DNA from: an uncultured Porphyromonadaceae bacterium
GTDB lineage: Bacteria > Bacteroidota > Bacteroidia > Bacteroidales > Muribaculaceae
Length of the DNA: 38,535 nt
NCBI GenBank assembly: GCA_947073495.1
Contig: CAMTMX010000026.1
Span: 1-38,535 of the forward strand
Direction of reading: 5' to 3'
Positions 1-6,901 of the stretch are shown one piece after another. Position numbers and translations under genes: made by a program. Under the pieces are notes generated by a model. The model was not told the DNA's origin and did no database searches. It saw only the letters and a list, made by a program, of their open reading frames with translations. How positions within the stretch are numbered: position 1 is the stretch's first letter; every line of letters begins with the position of its first letter.

Positions 1-465
1 CAAAAATCGCCTAATCCTGCCTCGGAAATATCAGATGAACAGATAGAAAAAATTGCACAGAAAGCAGCCGACAAAGCAGTCAACAAGCGTTACGAGAAAT
101 TAGATGCAACAGCAGATACCGCGATGCACCGCATCTACAATCTTGTGAACGGCGCAGTTTGGGCGGCAATCCCAAAGTGGTCATACATCATATTCATAAT
201 CGCAGTCCTCGCCGCCGGAGGTTTCGGCTACGGATTCTTCTATCAGCTCAACGAAAACTCAAAGCTAAAAGATGTGGAATGGCTCTATCGCTACGAAAGA
301 CTCTGGTGGGAAGGCAAGCAACAGGAAGATTTACTGCGACGAGAAAAAATCTTTGCAGTCGGCACACAACATGAGCAGGATTCAATTAAGAACCGCACCC
401 GCCAGCTCGAAAAATCCCGACACATAGAAGAAACCTTCCTCTATTTCAACCCGACGGAGAAATAA
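1..465 (+). CDS. C-terminal part of an unknown single-pass membrane protein (5' truncated by window)
   Basis: The reading frame is open from the first base to a TAA at 463-465, so the true start lies to the left of the window. The ATG at 124 is probably internal, because the 41 codons before it read as a continuous charged helix rich in Lys, Ala and Glu. A hydrophobic stretch (about 22 residues beginning WSYIIFIIAV) follows, then a polar, Arg/Lys/Glu-rich tail likely to form a helix. I do not recognise the family. A charged N-terminal helix plus one membrane span is compatible with an accessory protein of a mobilization or conjugation system, but nothing visible proves this. It is followed at once by a strong terminator and faces the convergent minus-strand operon. 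Confidence 0.6.
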   Translation, partial: QKSPNPASEISDEQIEKIAQKAADKAVNKRYEKLDATADTAMHRIYNLVNGAVWAAIPKWSYIIFIIAVLAAGGFGYGFFYQLNENSKLKDVEWLYRYERLWWEGKQQEDLLRREKIFAVGTQHEQDSIKNRTRQLEKSRHIEETFLYFNPTEK

Positions 466-470
466 TTTCC

Positions 471-508
471 AAACTGCCGAGAGTCAACATTCACTCTCGG
501 CAGTTTTC
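471..508 (+). terminator. Rho-independent terminator after the left-edge gene
   Basis: A perfect 14-bp inverted repeat (AAACTGCCGAGAGT and its complement at 493-506) closes an 8-nt loop and is followed by T residues on the plus strand. It begins 5 nt after the plus-strand stop codon. The stop codon of the convergent minus-strand gene (484-486) lies inside the stem, so the two transcription units meet here. Confidence 0.85.
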
Positions 509-846
509 CGCTTTTTAGAGGATATGAGGATAAAAATCAGCAAACACATTGAATGGATGGTGTTCAGCAGCAGTATGAAAAGCCACCATGTCAATCCGGC
601 TCCATATTGGCCATTAAATACAAGATTGTAACTCAATATGGCATTATAGGCTATCATCACGATCAGATTGCCTAACGCTACTCTCGGTCTGACTCTGTGA
701 CATAGCCATGCCGATAATAGCGACAGTGCATAAGCCGCACCAAGCAATGCCGTATCCTCGCTCCAGCCTTCTGCCATACAACTCACAATCGACATAAGAA
801 GCAGAACAAGCCACGCTATCCAAAATCGTTTATCAGTCGGTTTCAT
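484..846 (-). CDS. Small polytopic membrane protein, last gene of the radical SAM operon
   Basis: About 120 residues with around four hydrophobic segments and a basic tail (SSKKRKTAESEC). I do not recognise the family. The start is set at the ATG at 846 and not at an upstream TTG at 891, because the protein then begins MKPTDKRFWI, almost the same as the start of the neighbour at 1423-1833 (MKLTDKRFWI). The two are therefore probably distant duplicates or share a targeting or assembly signal. It is separated from the stop of the upstream gene by 34 nt and is the last gene of the minus-strand operon. Function unknown. Confidence 0.6.
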   Translation of the reverse strand: MKPTDKRFWIAWLVLLLMSIVSCMAEGWSEDTALLGAAYALSLLSAWLCHRVRPRVALGNLIVMIAYNAILSYNLVFNGQYGAGLTWWLFILLLNTIHSMCLLIFILISSKKRKTAESEC

Positions 847-880
847 AGTCTTACGAATAATATGGATTCTGGAAATCACA

Positions 881-1426
881 TTATTTTTCAAAGATAGTTT
901 TTAATGATGGATCAGCAATTACAAAAGTCCACTTATATTCGTGTGAATCTACGAAAACGATTGTATCATCGTGCGCTTTCTTTTGGAGAGTCACTATATT
1001 CTTCTTTTTCTGTATTACATTTTCCAATTCGATAACTTCAGTAAGCGGGTCGATAAATACTCCATACGATTCTCCGTTTGTCAGATTTATCTTATTACCC
1101 ATTTTGCCCCAACGGTCTAAACTGATGACAGTATCATTTATTTGAGCATTATGGCATTTTCGGTATTCTTTGGCTCCATTACTATATCCGATTGAATTAA
1201 CTGCTGCCAACAAAACGAGCAGGATAGATACACCAAAATATGACCAACTATATTTATTCAGAAATGCTACACTGTTGAGTTTTATCTGTTTCCTATTTGA
1301 TGTAATAAGCAATGCCACCGTTGCCCACGCATAAACCAGAATCGGCAACAAGATAAAATTATAGATGGCGTAAATACCAATTATTACACAACATATTGCC
1401 AGTATGAGGATAGTCCTGAATTTCAT
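881..1426 (-). CDS. Membrane protein with a C-terminal soluble domain, unknown function
   Basis: 181 residues. Two hydrophobic segments near residues 5-42 are followed by a third near 64-80, then a soluble region of about 100 residues (from roughly 84) that ends with beta-rich sequence. The third span would place the soluble part on one side of the inner membrane; which side is not clear. No family recognised. Its ATG overlaps the TGA of the upstream gene (ATGA at 1423-1426), a sign of translational coupling. Base composition here is noticeably A/T-rich compared with the two cysteine-module genes upstream. Confidence 0.6.
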   Translation of the reverse strand: MKFRTILILAICCVIIGIYAIYNFILLPILVYAWATVALLITSNRKQIKLNSVAFLNKYSWSYFGVSILLVLLAAVNSIGYSNGAKEYRKCHNAQINDTVISLDRWGKMGNKINLTNGESYGVFIDPLTEVIELENVIQKKKNIVTLQKKAHDDTIVFVDSHEYKWTFVIADPSLKTIFEK

Positions 1427-1833
1427 ATCTTATCGAATTTGTTTTTATAGAGCCACGTACCCGCCATTAGTGGAAGGATGCCGAACCCCCATGAAATAAC
1501 CGAAATCATGAAATATGCTAATCCACTGAACCCGTCATGTATTCTTATTCCAGCCCACAGGAATGATGAGCCAAGCAATGAGGAGCATACGATTCCCCAA
1601 CAGAGAAAGGCAGTTTTTAACCAACCATAGTCTTGAAATTTGCGATAAGTGAGCATTCCGCCTATCTGGTAAGAGATTTCCCAGAGTAAAAACAACTCTA
1701 AGTTTATTACTTGGAATAGTTCCGAAATCGTGCCTGTTGCTTCAAGGACAAAACCTGCAAAGATTCCCATCATAACCGGCACAAGACCAATTATGGCTAT
1801 CCAAATCCAAAATCGTTTATCAGTCAATTTCAT
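1423..1833 (-). CDS. Small polytopic membrane protein, MKxTDKRFWI family with 484-846
   Basis: 136 residues with about four membrane-spanning segments. It starts MKLTDKRFWIWIA, matching the start of the last gene of the operon (MKPTDKRFWIAWL). The family is not known to me. Its start codon overlaps the stop of a 59-residue gene (ATGA at 1830-1833) and its own stop overlaps the next start (1423-1426), so it sits in a chain of translationally coupled genes. It may form a membrane complex with its neighbours; this is an inference from the coupling only. Confidence 0.6.
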   Translation of the reverse strand: MKLTDKRFWIWIAIIGLVPVMMGIFAGFVLEATGTISELFQVINLELFLLWEISYQIGGMLTYRKFQDYGWLKTAFLCWGIVCSSLLGSSFLWAGIRIHDGFSGLAYFMISVISWGFGILPLMAGTWLYKNKFDKI

Positions 1834-2009
1834 CGCTTACCTCCTTTCCTGTTGATAAGCCAAAGAATGCCGCCCCAAAACAGCACGTTTGCACAGACCA
1901 ACAGGATATTGGTCGGTATATTGGGCGAATCGAAGCAGAACATCAGGCTGAACATGAATAAGAACATGACAACAGACGAAGCTATGAATTTACCAATTTG
2001 ATCCATCAT
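1830..2009 (-). CDS. 59-residue two-span membrane protein
   Basis: An ORF of 59 codons from ATG at 2009 to TGA at 1830-1832, small enough to be missed by ORF callers. It begins MMDQIGKFIASSVV, contains two hydrophobic segments (about residues 9-24 and 35-51) and ends with a basic tail (INRKGGKR). The stop overlaps the start of the next gene (ATGA) and the start lies 3 nt after the stop of the upstream gene at 2013. Without it there would be a gap of about 180 nt in an otherwise gapless operon. It ends in AGGAGGTAAGCG just before the next ATG, an unusually good Shine-Dalgarno-like site for this phylum. Confidence 0.7.
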   Translation of the reverse strand: MMDQIGKFIASSVVMFLFMFSLMFCFDSPNIPTNILLVCANVLFWGGILWLINRKGGKR

Positions 2010-2012
2010 TGC

Positions 2013-2537
2013 TTATTCTGTTTTTACTCGTTTCATTCCAATTTGATATGCAGCCAATGTAAACGGAAGCACCGGTTTTTTTATAACGTATCTTGGAAGT
2101 TTGATAGCACTACCTAATTCGTGTAGATTTCTGAAAGTATTTCCATACATTTCATACCTTAATTTACCGTTCTTAATCAACCAAATGCCGTATATTATCG
2201 CTCCATATCTATTAAAAGTCCTTACATAATACTTTGCTTCATAATCGTCAATATATTTGTAGAATACGAGAAACGGAATGTATGGCATATAATATTTCAA
2301 CTCGTTGCCTTCAATTACTTTCCGGCTATAAAGTTTGAATGATAATACAGCGAGCCATCCAAACATAACGGACAAAAACAGTAATGCGATTGACAACCAT
2401 ATAGATGTATAAGCAAAACCGTCCCCGCTCAACGAGCCAATGAACAGATAAAGCATTCCAATGCACATCACCAGCATAAGCAATGGCAATATCGTTGTCA
2501 TATATGCTCCCTTTCTATATTTTGATATTATTGCCAT
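2013..2537 (-). CDS. Membrane protein with two spans and a basic cytoplasmic-type tail
   Basis: 174 residues from the ATG at 2537, or 162 from an internal ATG at 2501. The internal start begins MTTILPLLM, lies inside the hydrophobic region and is preceded by AAGGGAG, so it is a reasonable alternative. Two hydrophobic segments (about 16-33 and 42-68) are followed by a Tyr/Arg-rich region of about 100 residues with beta-like repeats (YYMPYIPF, YYVRTFNRYG). No family recognised. Its start lies 2 nt after the stop of the upstream gene and its stop 3 nt before the 59-residue gene, so it belongs to the operon. Confidence 0.6.
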   Translation of the reverse strand: MAIISKYRKGAYMTTILPLLMLVMCIGMLYLFIGSLSGDGFAYTSIWLSIALLFLSVMFGWLAVLSFKLYSRKVIEGNELKYYMPYIPFLVFYKYIDDYEAKYYVRTFNRYGAIIYGIWLIKNGKLRYEMYGNTFRNLHELGSAIKLPRYVIKKPVLPFTLAAYQIGMKRVKTE

Positions 2538-2539
2538 CG

Positions 2540-3484
2540 TTATTTCTTTTTGTGTTTGAACTTGATGGTTTTCTTGGCGTTGCGTTTGGGGTATTTGACA
2601 CTGATTATCACAGGGTCGTCGTAGCCATCTGCCTCGATACGGAGTGTAGCTTCTTTTAATGGCTTGCCGTCTTCATCGCGCATTCCTGCATCCCAATAAA
2701 TGCGACAAGGATGTTTCTCGTCTACATAATCGGGATGTATATAATGCGTATCCTCTTCACCATTCCCGTAAATTCGGGGACTCTCTCTATATAGATTATC
2801 AGGATTAATCGGATTCCCTTTTTCATCAATGACATTTAGGTCGATAAAATGAAAATCTTCCCGGCCTGCCACAGGTACCATGCCGGCAACTACTTCCACT
2901 AATCCTGACAATGCCGATGGATCAGTAACAAGTGTTATCGAGGTATTCTTCATATCTTCGGTTACTACAATCTTTTTTGTTTTGTAACCGACATATCTTA
3001 CTTCCAGTGTATCTCCAACGGTTGCCGGAATACTGAATTCACCGTCAATATTGCTGACGGTTCCCTTCTCACTACGGCGATTGAATACAGTACAGCCGAT
3101 TAACGGCTCTTTTGATATACCGCCGTCCGGTAACGTGTCGCCACTCAGCACTATGCCTTTGACTGTGATTGTATCAGTCATTACCGGTATGCTCCCTTTC
3201 ATAAAGGCTTGACACTCTTGCTGTGTTTGTGCCTCTGTGCTGATAGGCATTAGCATGGCGAGGGATGCTGCCGAGATACCTGCAAGGGCTACGGCTTTTC
3301 CAGCAAGGGAGCGGGCGCGGAGCTGCTGCTCCAAGTAGCGCACCTCGGCTTCGCATTTGGGGCATGTGCCGAGGCAGTCGCCCTTGTAACGACACTCCGA
3401 AGTTACATACTCGATGCCGTTCGCCTCAGCTATCTGCCTACGGATTTCTTTCAATATCTTGCAGGTCTGCTTTCCTCGTGCCAT
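2540..3484 (-). CDS. Cysteine-module protein with carboxypeptidase-regulatory-like domain
   Basis: 314 residues from ATG 3484; an in-frame TTG at 3490 only adds two residues and overlaps the previous stop. Order of parts: (a) residues 1-55, a charged module with five cysteines in the pattern C-x22-C-x5-C-x3-C-x2-C (SEC, GDC, GTCPKC); (b) a hydrophobic stretch around 62-83 that resembles a signal peptide and ends near TEAQ; (c) a carboxypeptidase D regulatory-like beta domain (about 100-190, with GTVSNIDGEFSIPA and VGYKTKKIVV), as found at the front of TonB-dependent receptors; (d) an unrecognised 120-residue tail ending in a Lys-rich stretch. Part (a) is nearly identical to that of the upstream gene, while the rest is unrelated. 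Fe-S or zinc binding by the module is an inference. Confidence 0.75.
   Translation of the reverse strand: MARGKQTCKILKEIRRQIAEANGIEYVTSECRYKGDCLGTCPKCEAEVRYLEQQLRARSLAGKAVALAGISAASLAMLMPISTEAQTQQECQAFMKGSIPVMTDTITVKGIVLSGDTLPDGGISKEPLIGCTVFNRRSEKGTVSNIDGEFSIPATVGDTLEVRYVGYKTKKIVVTEDMKNTSITLVTDPSALSGLVEVVAGMVPVAGREDFHFIDLNVIDEKGNPINPDNLYRESPRIYGNGEEDTHYIHPDYVDEKHPCRIYWDAGMRDEDGKPLKEATLRIEADGYDDPVIISVKYPKRNAKKTIKFKHKKK
3243..3484 (-). repeat. Cysteine-module DNA repeat, copy 2
   Basis: The first ~240 nt of this gene and of the gene starting at 4293 are near-identical at DNA level, with mostly third-position differences. Similarity includes the hydrophobic segment (LAGKAVALAGIS / LAGKAVAIAGIS) and then stops abruptly. 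This points to recent module duplication or gene conversion between two proteins that otherwise have unrelated bodies. Confidence 0.8.
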
Positions 3485-3486
3485 AA

Positions 3487-4293
3487 TCAATCTGGGGGTA
3501 ATTTGAATGTAATGGGAAGAGTAAAATATGTATTGACTTTTTTGCCATTAATAGTGCCGGGAGTAAAATTAGGGAATAATCTTACTACCCGTAAAGCCTC
3601 ACGGTCAAGAGCAGAATCTTTACCTCGTACTATTTTAGGCTCACAAACACGACCTAATGTGTCAACATAGAACTGTACTACCACACGACCTTGAATCTCC
3701 TCCATTAATTGCTCTTCGGGATATTTCAAATGTTGACCTATGAAACGTAACATTTCAGCGGGACCTCCCGGAAATTGTGGCAGCTGTTCAACACAACTGT
3801 AAATTCCACTTTCATCCGGATTTTTCGGCCGCTCTTCCGGCATTTCACCTTGTGTTACTACTTCATTAGGATCATGGCTTATCTCACCTTCTTTGATACC
3901 TGAAACTTCGATTGTAGAATTGAAAATTGTATCTCTGGTTTTGGATAATAAGCATTCCTCATCAATTTCGCCCTCGAAATCCAATGTATCAGCTATTTCG
4001 ATCGGTTCGCCCTGCAATGTTTCGTTTGACTGATTCGATGATGATGTGCCGCTGCACCCCGACATGATAATCATCCCTGCTGAGATTCCGGCAATGGCAA
4101 CGGCTTTCCCGGCAAGGGAGCGGGCGCGGAGCTGCTGCTCAAGGTAACGCACCTCGGCCTCACATTTGGGGCATGTGCCGAGGCAGTCGCCCTTTAAGCG
4201 ACATTCCGATGTCACGAACTCGATGCTGTTGGCCTCGGCAATCTGTCGGCGTATCTCTTTCAGTATCTTGCAGGTCTGTTTTCCTCGTGCCAT
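3487..4293 (-). CDS. Cysteine-module protein with TonB C-terminal domain
   Basis: 268 residues. The first ~60 carry Cys8, Cys31, Cys37, Cys41 and Cys44 in a charged helical module (QTCKILKEIRRQI ... CLGTCPKCEAEV). A hydrophobic segment (about 64-84) ends MSGCSG, which looks like a lipobox although it lies far from the N-terminus. A Ser/Glu/Asp/Pro-rich linker follows, then a TonB C-terminal domain (about 175-266; YPEEQL, GRVVVQFYVDTLGRV, LPITFKL), the part of TonB that energises outer-membrane receptors. It lacks the proline-rich spacer of classical TonB. Its start overlaps the end of the radical SAM gene by 34 nt, and the next gene starts 2 nt after its stop. The TonB assignment is firm; the role of the cysteine module is unknown. 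Confidence 0.8.
   Translation of the reverse strand: MARGKQTCKILKEIRRQIAEANSIEFVTSECRLKGDCLGTCPKCEAEVRYLEQQLRARSLAGKAVAIAGISAGMIIMSGCSGTSSSNQSNETLQGEPIEIADTLDFEGEIDEECLLSKTRDTIFNSTIEVSGIKEGEISHDPNEVVTQGEMPEERPKNPDESGIYSCVEQLPQFPGGPAEMLRFIGQHLKYPEEQLMEEIQGRVVVQFYVDTLGRVCEPKIVRGKDSALDREALRVVRLFPNFTPGTINGKKVNTYFTLPITFKLPPD
4052..4293 (-). repeat. Cysteine-module DNA repeat, copy 1
   Basis: Partner of the repeat at 3243-3484, in direct orientation about 810 nt away. The most conserved block encodes KGDCLGTCPKCEAEVRYLEQ and is almost unchanged between copies. Confidence 0.8.
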
Positions 4294-4937
4294 AGTAAGT
4301 GTTTGCGGATTTGGTAGGTGAATAAATCGAATCGGGTGAAGCCGAGATCTTCAAGAGCCTTGCGACTAATCTCGCGGTCGACGTCTGTATTATAGTTTGG
4401 TATCAACGGTATGCGGATAATGCAGTCGTTTTGTCGTCCTGATTCCGCAATCAGGTGGAGATTGTCAAGAACAAGGTCGTTGCTCTGACCCGTATAGCTG
4501 CGGTAAATGTCTGAATTCATTTCCTTGATGTCGATAATCAAGGTATTGACTACCGAGAGCAACTCCTCGATATGGGCAGTCGGGACATTGAGCGATGTTT
4601 CAAGATTAATCTGCCAAGTCGGGTCACAAAGCCCATGAAACTCACGGATGAAATCAGGATGCAGACAAGGCTCGCCGCCGCCGAAAGTCACGCCGCCATT
4701 TGTGGCGAGAAAATAAAGTTCATCAATCCTCACTTCATCATAGAGCGACTGCGGCGAATACTCTTTGAATCGGCTCCCGTCGCCCAGCGACTGCGGGTTC
4801 AGACAATACCAACAACGGAGCGGACAACCATGAAAAGCCACAAGAGTTGTCACGCCGTCGCCGTCAGTAGAAATACGGTGACGCGCCACGCCTATGATCT
4901 TGGCGCAATGCTTATCAAAGAGTCGGTTATCTGCCAT
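4260..4937 (-). CDS. Radical SAM activase-like enzyme (short glycyl-radical-enzyme activase type)
   Basis: 225 residues from ATG 4937 (MADNRLFDKHC). The radical SAM signature C38-PLR-C42-WY-C45 binds the 4Fe-4S cluster; GGGEP at 86-90 is the SAM-binding glycine motif; the body resembles PFL-activase or anaerobic-RNR-activase proteins of the short kind without a ferredoxin insert. Such enzymes cleave SAM to make a 5'-deoxyadenosyl radical and install a glycyl radical on a partner. No glycyl radical enzyme is in this window. The gene heads an eight-gene operon, overlaps the next gene by 34 nt, and that gene and the following one carry a conserved five-cysteine module that could be its partner or substrate (inference). 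A longer ORF reaches 5015, but the promoter at 4941-4970 rules that start out. Confidence 0.85.
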   Translation of the reverse strand: MADNRLFDKHCAKIIGVARHRISTDGDGVTTLVAFHGCPLRCWYCLNPQSLGDGSRFKEYSPQSLYDEVRIDELYFLATNGGVTFGGGEPCLHPDFIREFHGLCDPTWQINLETSLNVPTAHIEELLSVVNTLIIDIKEMNSDIYRSYTGQSNDLVLDNLHLIAESGRQNDCIIRIPLIPNYNTDVDREISRKALEDLGFTRFDLFTYQIRKHLLWHEENRPARY

Positions 4938-4940
4938 ACG

Positions 4941-4970
4941 CAAAGTTACAACAAAAATTTCGTAACTCAA
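4941..4970 (-). promoter_or_regulatory. Promoter of the radical SAM operon, possibly leaderless
   Basis: On the minus strand TTG (4970-4968), 19 nt, then TAACTTTG (4948-4941), matching the Bacteroidota vegetative consensus. Only CGT separates the -7 box from the ATG at 4937, so the predicted transcription start falls at or within a few bases of the start codon. The mRNA may therefore be leaderless. Confidence 0.65.
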
Positions 4971-5046
4971 TGATAATAGGGCAAGAAAAATCCGCTTCTC
5001 TACGGCTACCACCATAAAAATGCGGATAATGCAATTTCTTTTCCCC

Positions 5047-5150
5047 AGTCATTATGTCCACAATCCCCTCCAATAACATAGCCTAAAAAAAGTGCTTAAT
5101 TACCGACTTCTGCGTTGACCAGCCAATCGCGCATACTATATGCGCAAGTT
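5047..5150. other. Intergenic stretch with a short perfect hairpin
   Basis: Between the small RNA and the operon promoter there is no ORF. The only clear structure is GCGCATA-cta-TATGCGC at 5129-5145, and on the minus strand a T7 run near 5087-5093. The region may be a longer 3' part of the small RNA locus. Nothing else was recognised. Confidence 0.4.
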
Positions 5151-5151
5151 T

Positions 5152-5186
5152 CAAAAAAGAAAAAACCGCATTTGCGGTAATGCGGT
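5152..5186 (-). terminator. Intrinsic terminator, minus strand
   Basis: Perfect 8-bp stem with a 6-nt loop (5165-5186) followed on the minus strand by T6-C-T6. It would end the small RNA and any read-through from the ATPase gene at 5462. Confidence 0.75.
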
Positions 5187-5218
5187 CAACCAAGTCTTTC
5201 GTTCTTCGATCGATGACG
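5153..5218 (-). ncRNA. Candidate small RNA of about 66 nt
   Basis: A near-ideal promoter (TTTG at 5252-5249, 19-nt spacer, TAAATTTG at 5229-5222) is followed on the minus strand, within about 65 nt, by an intrinsic terminator: stem ACCGCATT/AATGCGGT (5165-5186) and then a T-rich tract. No ATG-started ORF fits between them. The predicted transcript contains GGTTGACC, complementary to a GGTCAAC segment just downstream (5114-5120 region). It could be a free sRNA or an attenuated leader. The gene it would lead into, if read-through occurs, is the radical SAM operon about 215 nt further on. Confidence 0.45.
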
Positions 5219-5221
5219 GTG

Positions 5222-5252
5222 CAAATTTAGCGATTTTTTCTAACTCTACAAA
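5222..5252 (-). promoter_or_regulatory. Consensus promoter for the small RNA
   Basis: TTTG-N19-TAAATTTG on the minus strand, the best match to the Bacteroidota consensus in this window. Nothing protein-coding starts just downstream; a terminator follows. Confidence 0.6.
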
Positions 5253-5314
5253 ATCAAAACAGTCAATAGGTTAAAACGGTTCCTCGGATTGGTATATTTA
5301 TAAAATTCTTACGT

Positions 5315-5358
5315 CACGGTGCCAAATCGCATACTTTTTATGCAGATTTGGCACCGTG
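5315..5358. repeat. GTGCCAAAT palindrome, left copy
   Basis: A perfect 13-bp inverted repeat (CACGGTGCCAAAT at 5315-5327, complement at 5346-5358) with an inner GCATA/TATGC stem. The unit plus about 25 nt to its right resembles 7000-7063 beyond the other end of the ATPase gene, in the same orientation (about three quarters identical by eye). The ATPase gene is thus bracketed by direct copies of one palindromic element. Confidence 0.8.
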
Positions 5359-5461
5359 ATGGATGTTATAAGTCGGATTGGTTTGGTTCGGGCTTTATAT
5401 ATGCCCGACAAACTAAACCAAACTATATATGTGGGCTGGTGAAAAGAAAATTGTTGTTGAT

Positions 5462-6883
5462 TTATGCGTCCACAAACAAATCATCGGCTGTGATTTGCGA
5501 ATGGATGCTGTTCATTGAATAGGAGTTCTTCACAAGTCCGGAACTTGTTATCATTGTCAGGGCAATTCCTTTGCGAGTCTTTGTCAACTGACGAAATAAA
5601 GTTGCCTTGTTGCGTAGATTTTCCATATATTTCTTGTCAATGGTATATGGCCCGTCGGAATATTTTATTTCACAAAGGTTTATTGCCTTGTCACTGCGGT
5701 CTATCAGCAAGTCTATCTGCGCTCCGGGATGTTCGTCAGTGGCAGTGGTGCGCCATGAATATTCGTTTGTGATTACTCCGTTTATTCCAAGAGCCTTCTT
5801 TATCTGCTCTGAGTGCAAAAGGCATAAACGCTCAAAAGCGAGTCCACACCAGTTGTGATATATTGCCGCAGTCTGAATCTTAGACCAGTAATTTGTATCC
5901 GTAATATTCTTTCCATCCATAAAACGGAAATAGAATAACGTGAAATTATCGACTAACTGATACAATGCATTCTTTGTCTTAGATCCAATAGCCTGATAAC
6001 GGCGGATAAAGCCACAGTTTTCCAAATCTTCAAGATAACCGGTCAATTTCCCTCCGCTATCAAGTTCTGCGGAACTGATAATTTCGTCTCTCGTCATGCC
6101 TACTTTTTTAGTTCCAAGAGCCTTTATTATCTCAACATAAACTTCCGGCTTGGTAAACAATGACCTATAGAGTTCCTGAAATTCATCTTTCAACTTCGCA
6201 TTCCTTCCAAAGAATAGTAAGTCAATATTCTGCGTGAGACTCTTGTTCCGTTCAAGAAGCGACCAATAAAAGGGGATTCCACCAAATACCATATATCCCT
6301 CGATTACCTGCTGGCGATCTAATGGCAAATTCATTTCTTTTACGTAGTCCTCGCACTCTTTCAGATTAAAAGGCTGAAGGCAAATTTGATTCGTTAGCCG
6401 GTTATGCAGCCCCCCTCTATTATGAAGAATTTTCTTCACAATCCATGATGTAGCAGAGCCACATATTATCAGAAGGATATCGTTTCGTGCAGATGCCCAC
6501 GCATTCCAGAAATTTTCAAATGCAGGAAGAAAACTTGACTGACGACTATCCATCCAAGGCAATTCGTCAAGAAATATGACTTTCTTGCCTTCCGGTTTAG
6601 AAGCCACAAGCTCCCTTAACATAAAAAACGCATCAGTCCAATTTTTTGGCGCAGAATGAGCCTTGCAACCCTGCGCTTGTAGTTCTCTATAAAAATTATA
6701 TAGCTGAACCTTTGTCGAGACATTTGGCATTCCTGAATATGTAAAGGCAAATTTATCTGCAAATAATTGCCTTACAAGAAATGTCTTGCCAACTCGGCGG
6801 CGACCGTAGATGGCAATAAACTCTGATCGGTTAGAATGATATGCTTGCTCTAACAGTTCTATTTCTTGTTTTCTTCCTATCAT
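5462..6883 (-). CDS. AAA ATPase (ATPase_2 type) with C-terminal PD-(D/E)XK-like DUF234 domain
   Basis: 473 residues from ATG 6883 (MIGRKQEIELLEQAY, the usual start of this family); an in-frame TTG at 6904 lies inside the promoter. Walker A is GRRRVGKTF (about 24-32), Walker B is KVIFLDELPWMD, followed by a sensor-like CGSATSW. The middle has winged-helix character. The C-terminus carries a PD-(D/E)XK core: ID-LLIDR, then CEIKYSDGPY. Proteins of this architecture are abundant, patchily distributed and often solitary in Bacteroidota and archaea; their role is not established. The gene stands alone between two convergent or tandem operons, is bracketed by GTGCCAAAT palindromes, and its own promoter overlaps one palindrome arm. 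A nuclease-like, mobile or defence-related role is an inference. Confidence 0.85.
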   Translation of the reverse strand: MIGRKQEIELLEQAYHSNRSEFIAIYGRRRVGKTFLVRQLFADKFAFTYSGMPNVSTKVQLYNFYRELQAQGCKAHSAPKNWTDAFFMLRELVASKPEGKKVIFLDELPWMDSRQSSFLPAFENFWNAWASARNDILLIICGSATSWIVKKILHNRGGLHNRLTNQICLQPFNLKECEDYVKEMNLPLDRQQVIEGYMVFGGIPFYWSLLERNKSLTQNIDLLFFGRNAKLKDEFQELYRSLFTKPEVYVEIIKALGTKKVGMTRDEIISSAELDSGGKLTGYLEDLENCGFIRRYQAIGSKTKNALYQLVDNFTLFYFRFMDGKNITDTNYWSKIQTAAIYHNWCGLAFERLCLLHSEQIKKALGINGVITNEYSWRTTATDEHPGAQIDLLIDRSDKAINLCEIKYSDGPYTIDKKYMENLRNKATLFRQLTKTRKGIALTMITSSGLVKNSYSMNSIHSQITADDLFVDA

Positions 6884-6901
6884 AGTATTTGTTTTAGGCT
6901 G

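Noticed and set aside
1..465. Assignment of the left-edge protein to a mobilization system
   Set aside because: Only general features (charged helix, one membrane span) point that way, and no relaxase or coupling protein is visible in the window.
4260..5015. Longer form of the radical SAM protein with a hydrophobic N-terminus
   Set aside because: The extra 26 codons cover the consensus promoter at 4941-4970, and family members start near MADNRLF.
5315..5358. Palindrome considered as the terminator of the ATPase gene
   Set aside because: It lies over 100 nt beyond the stop, has no T-run, and the same unit occurs on the other side of the gene.
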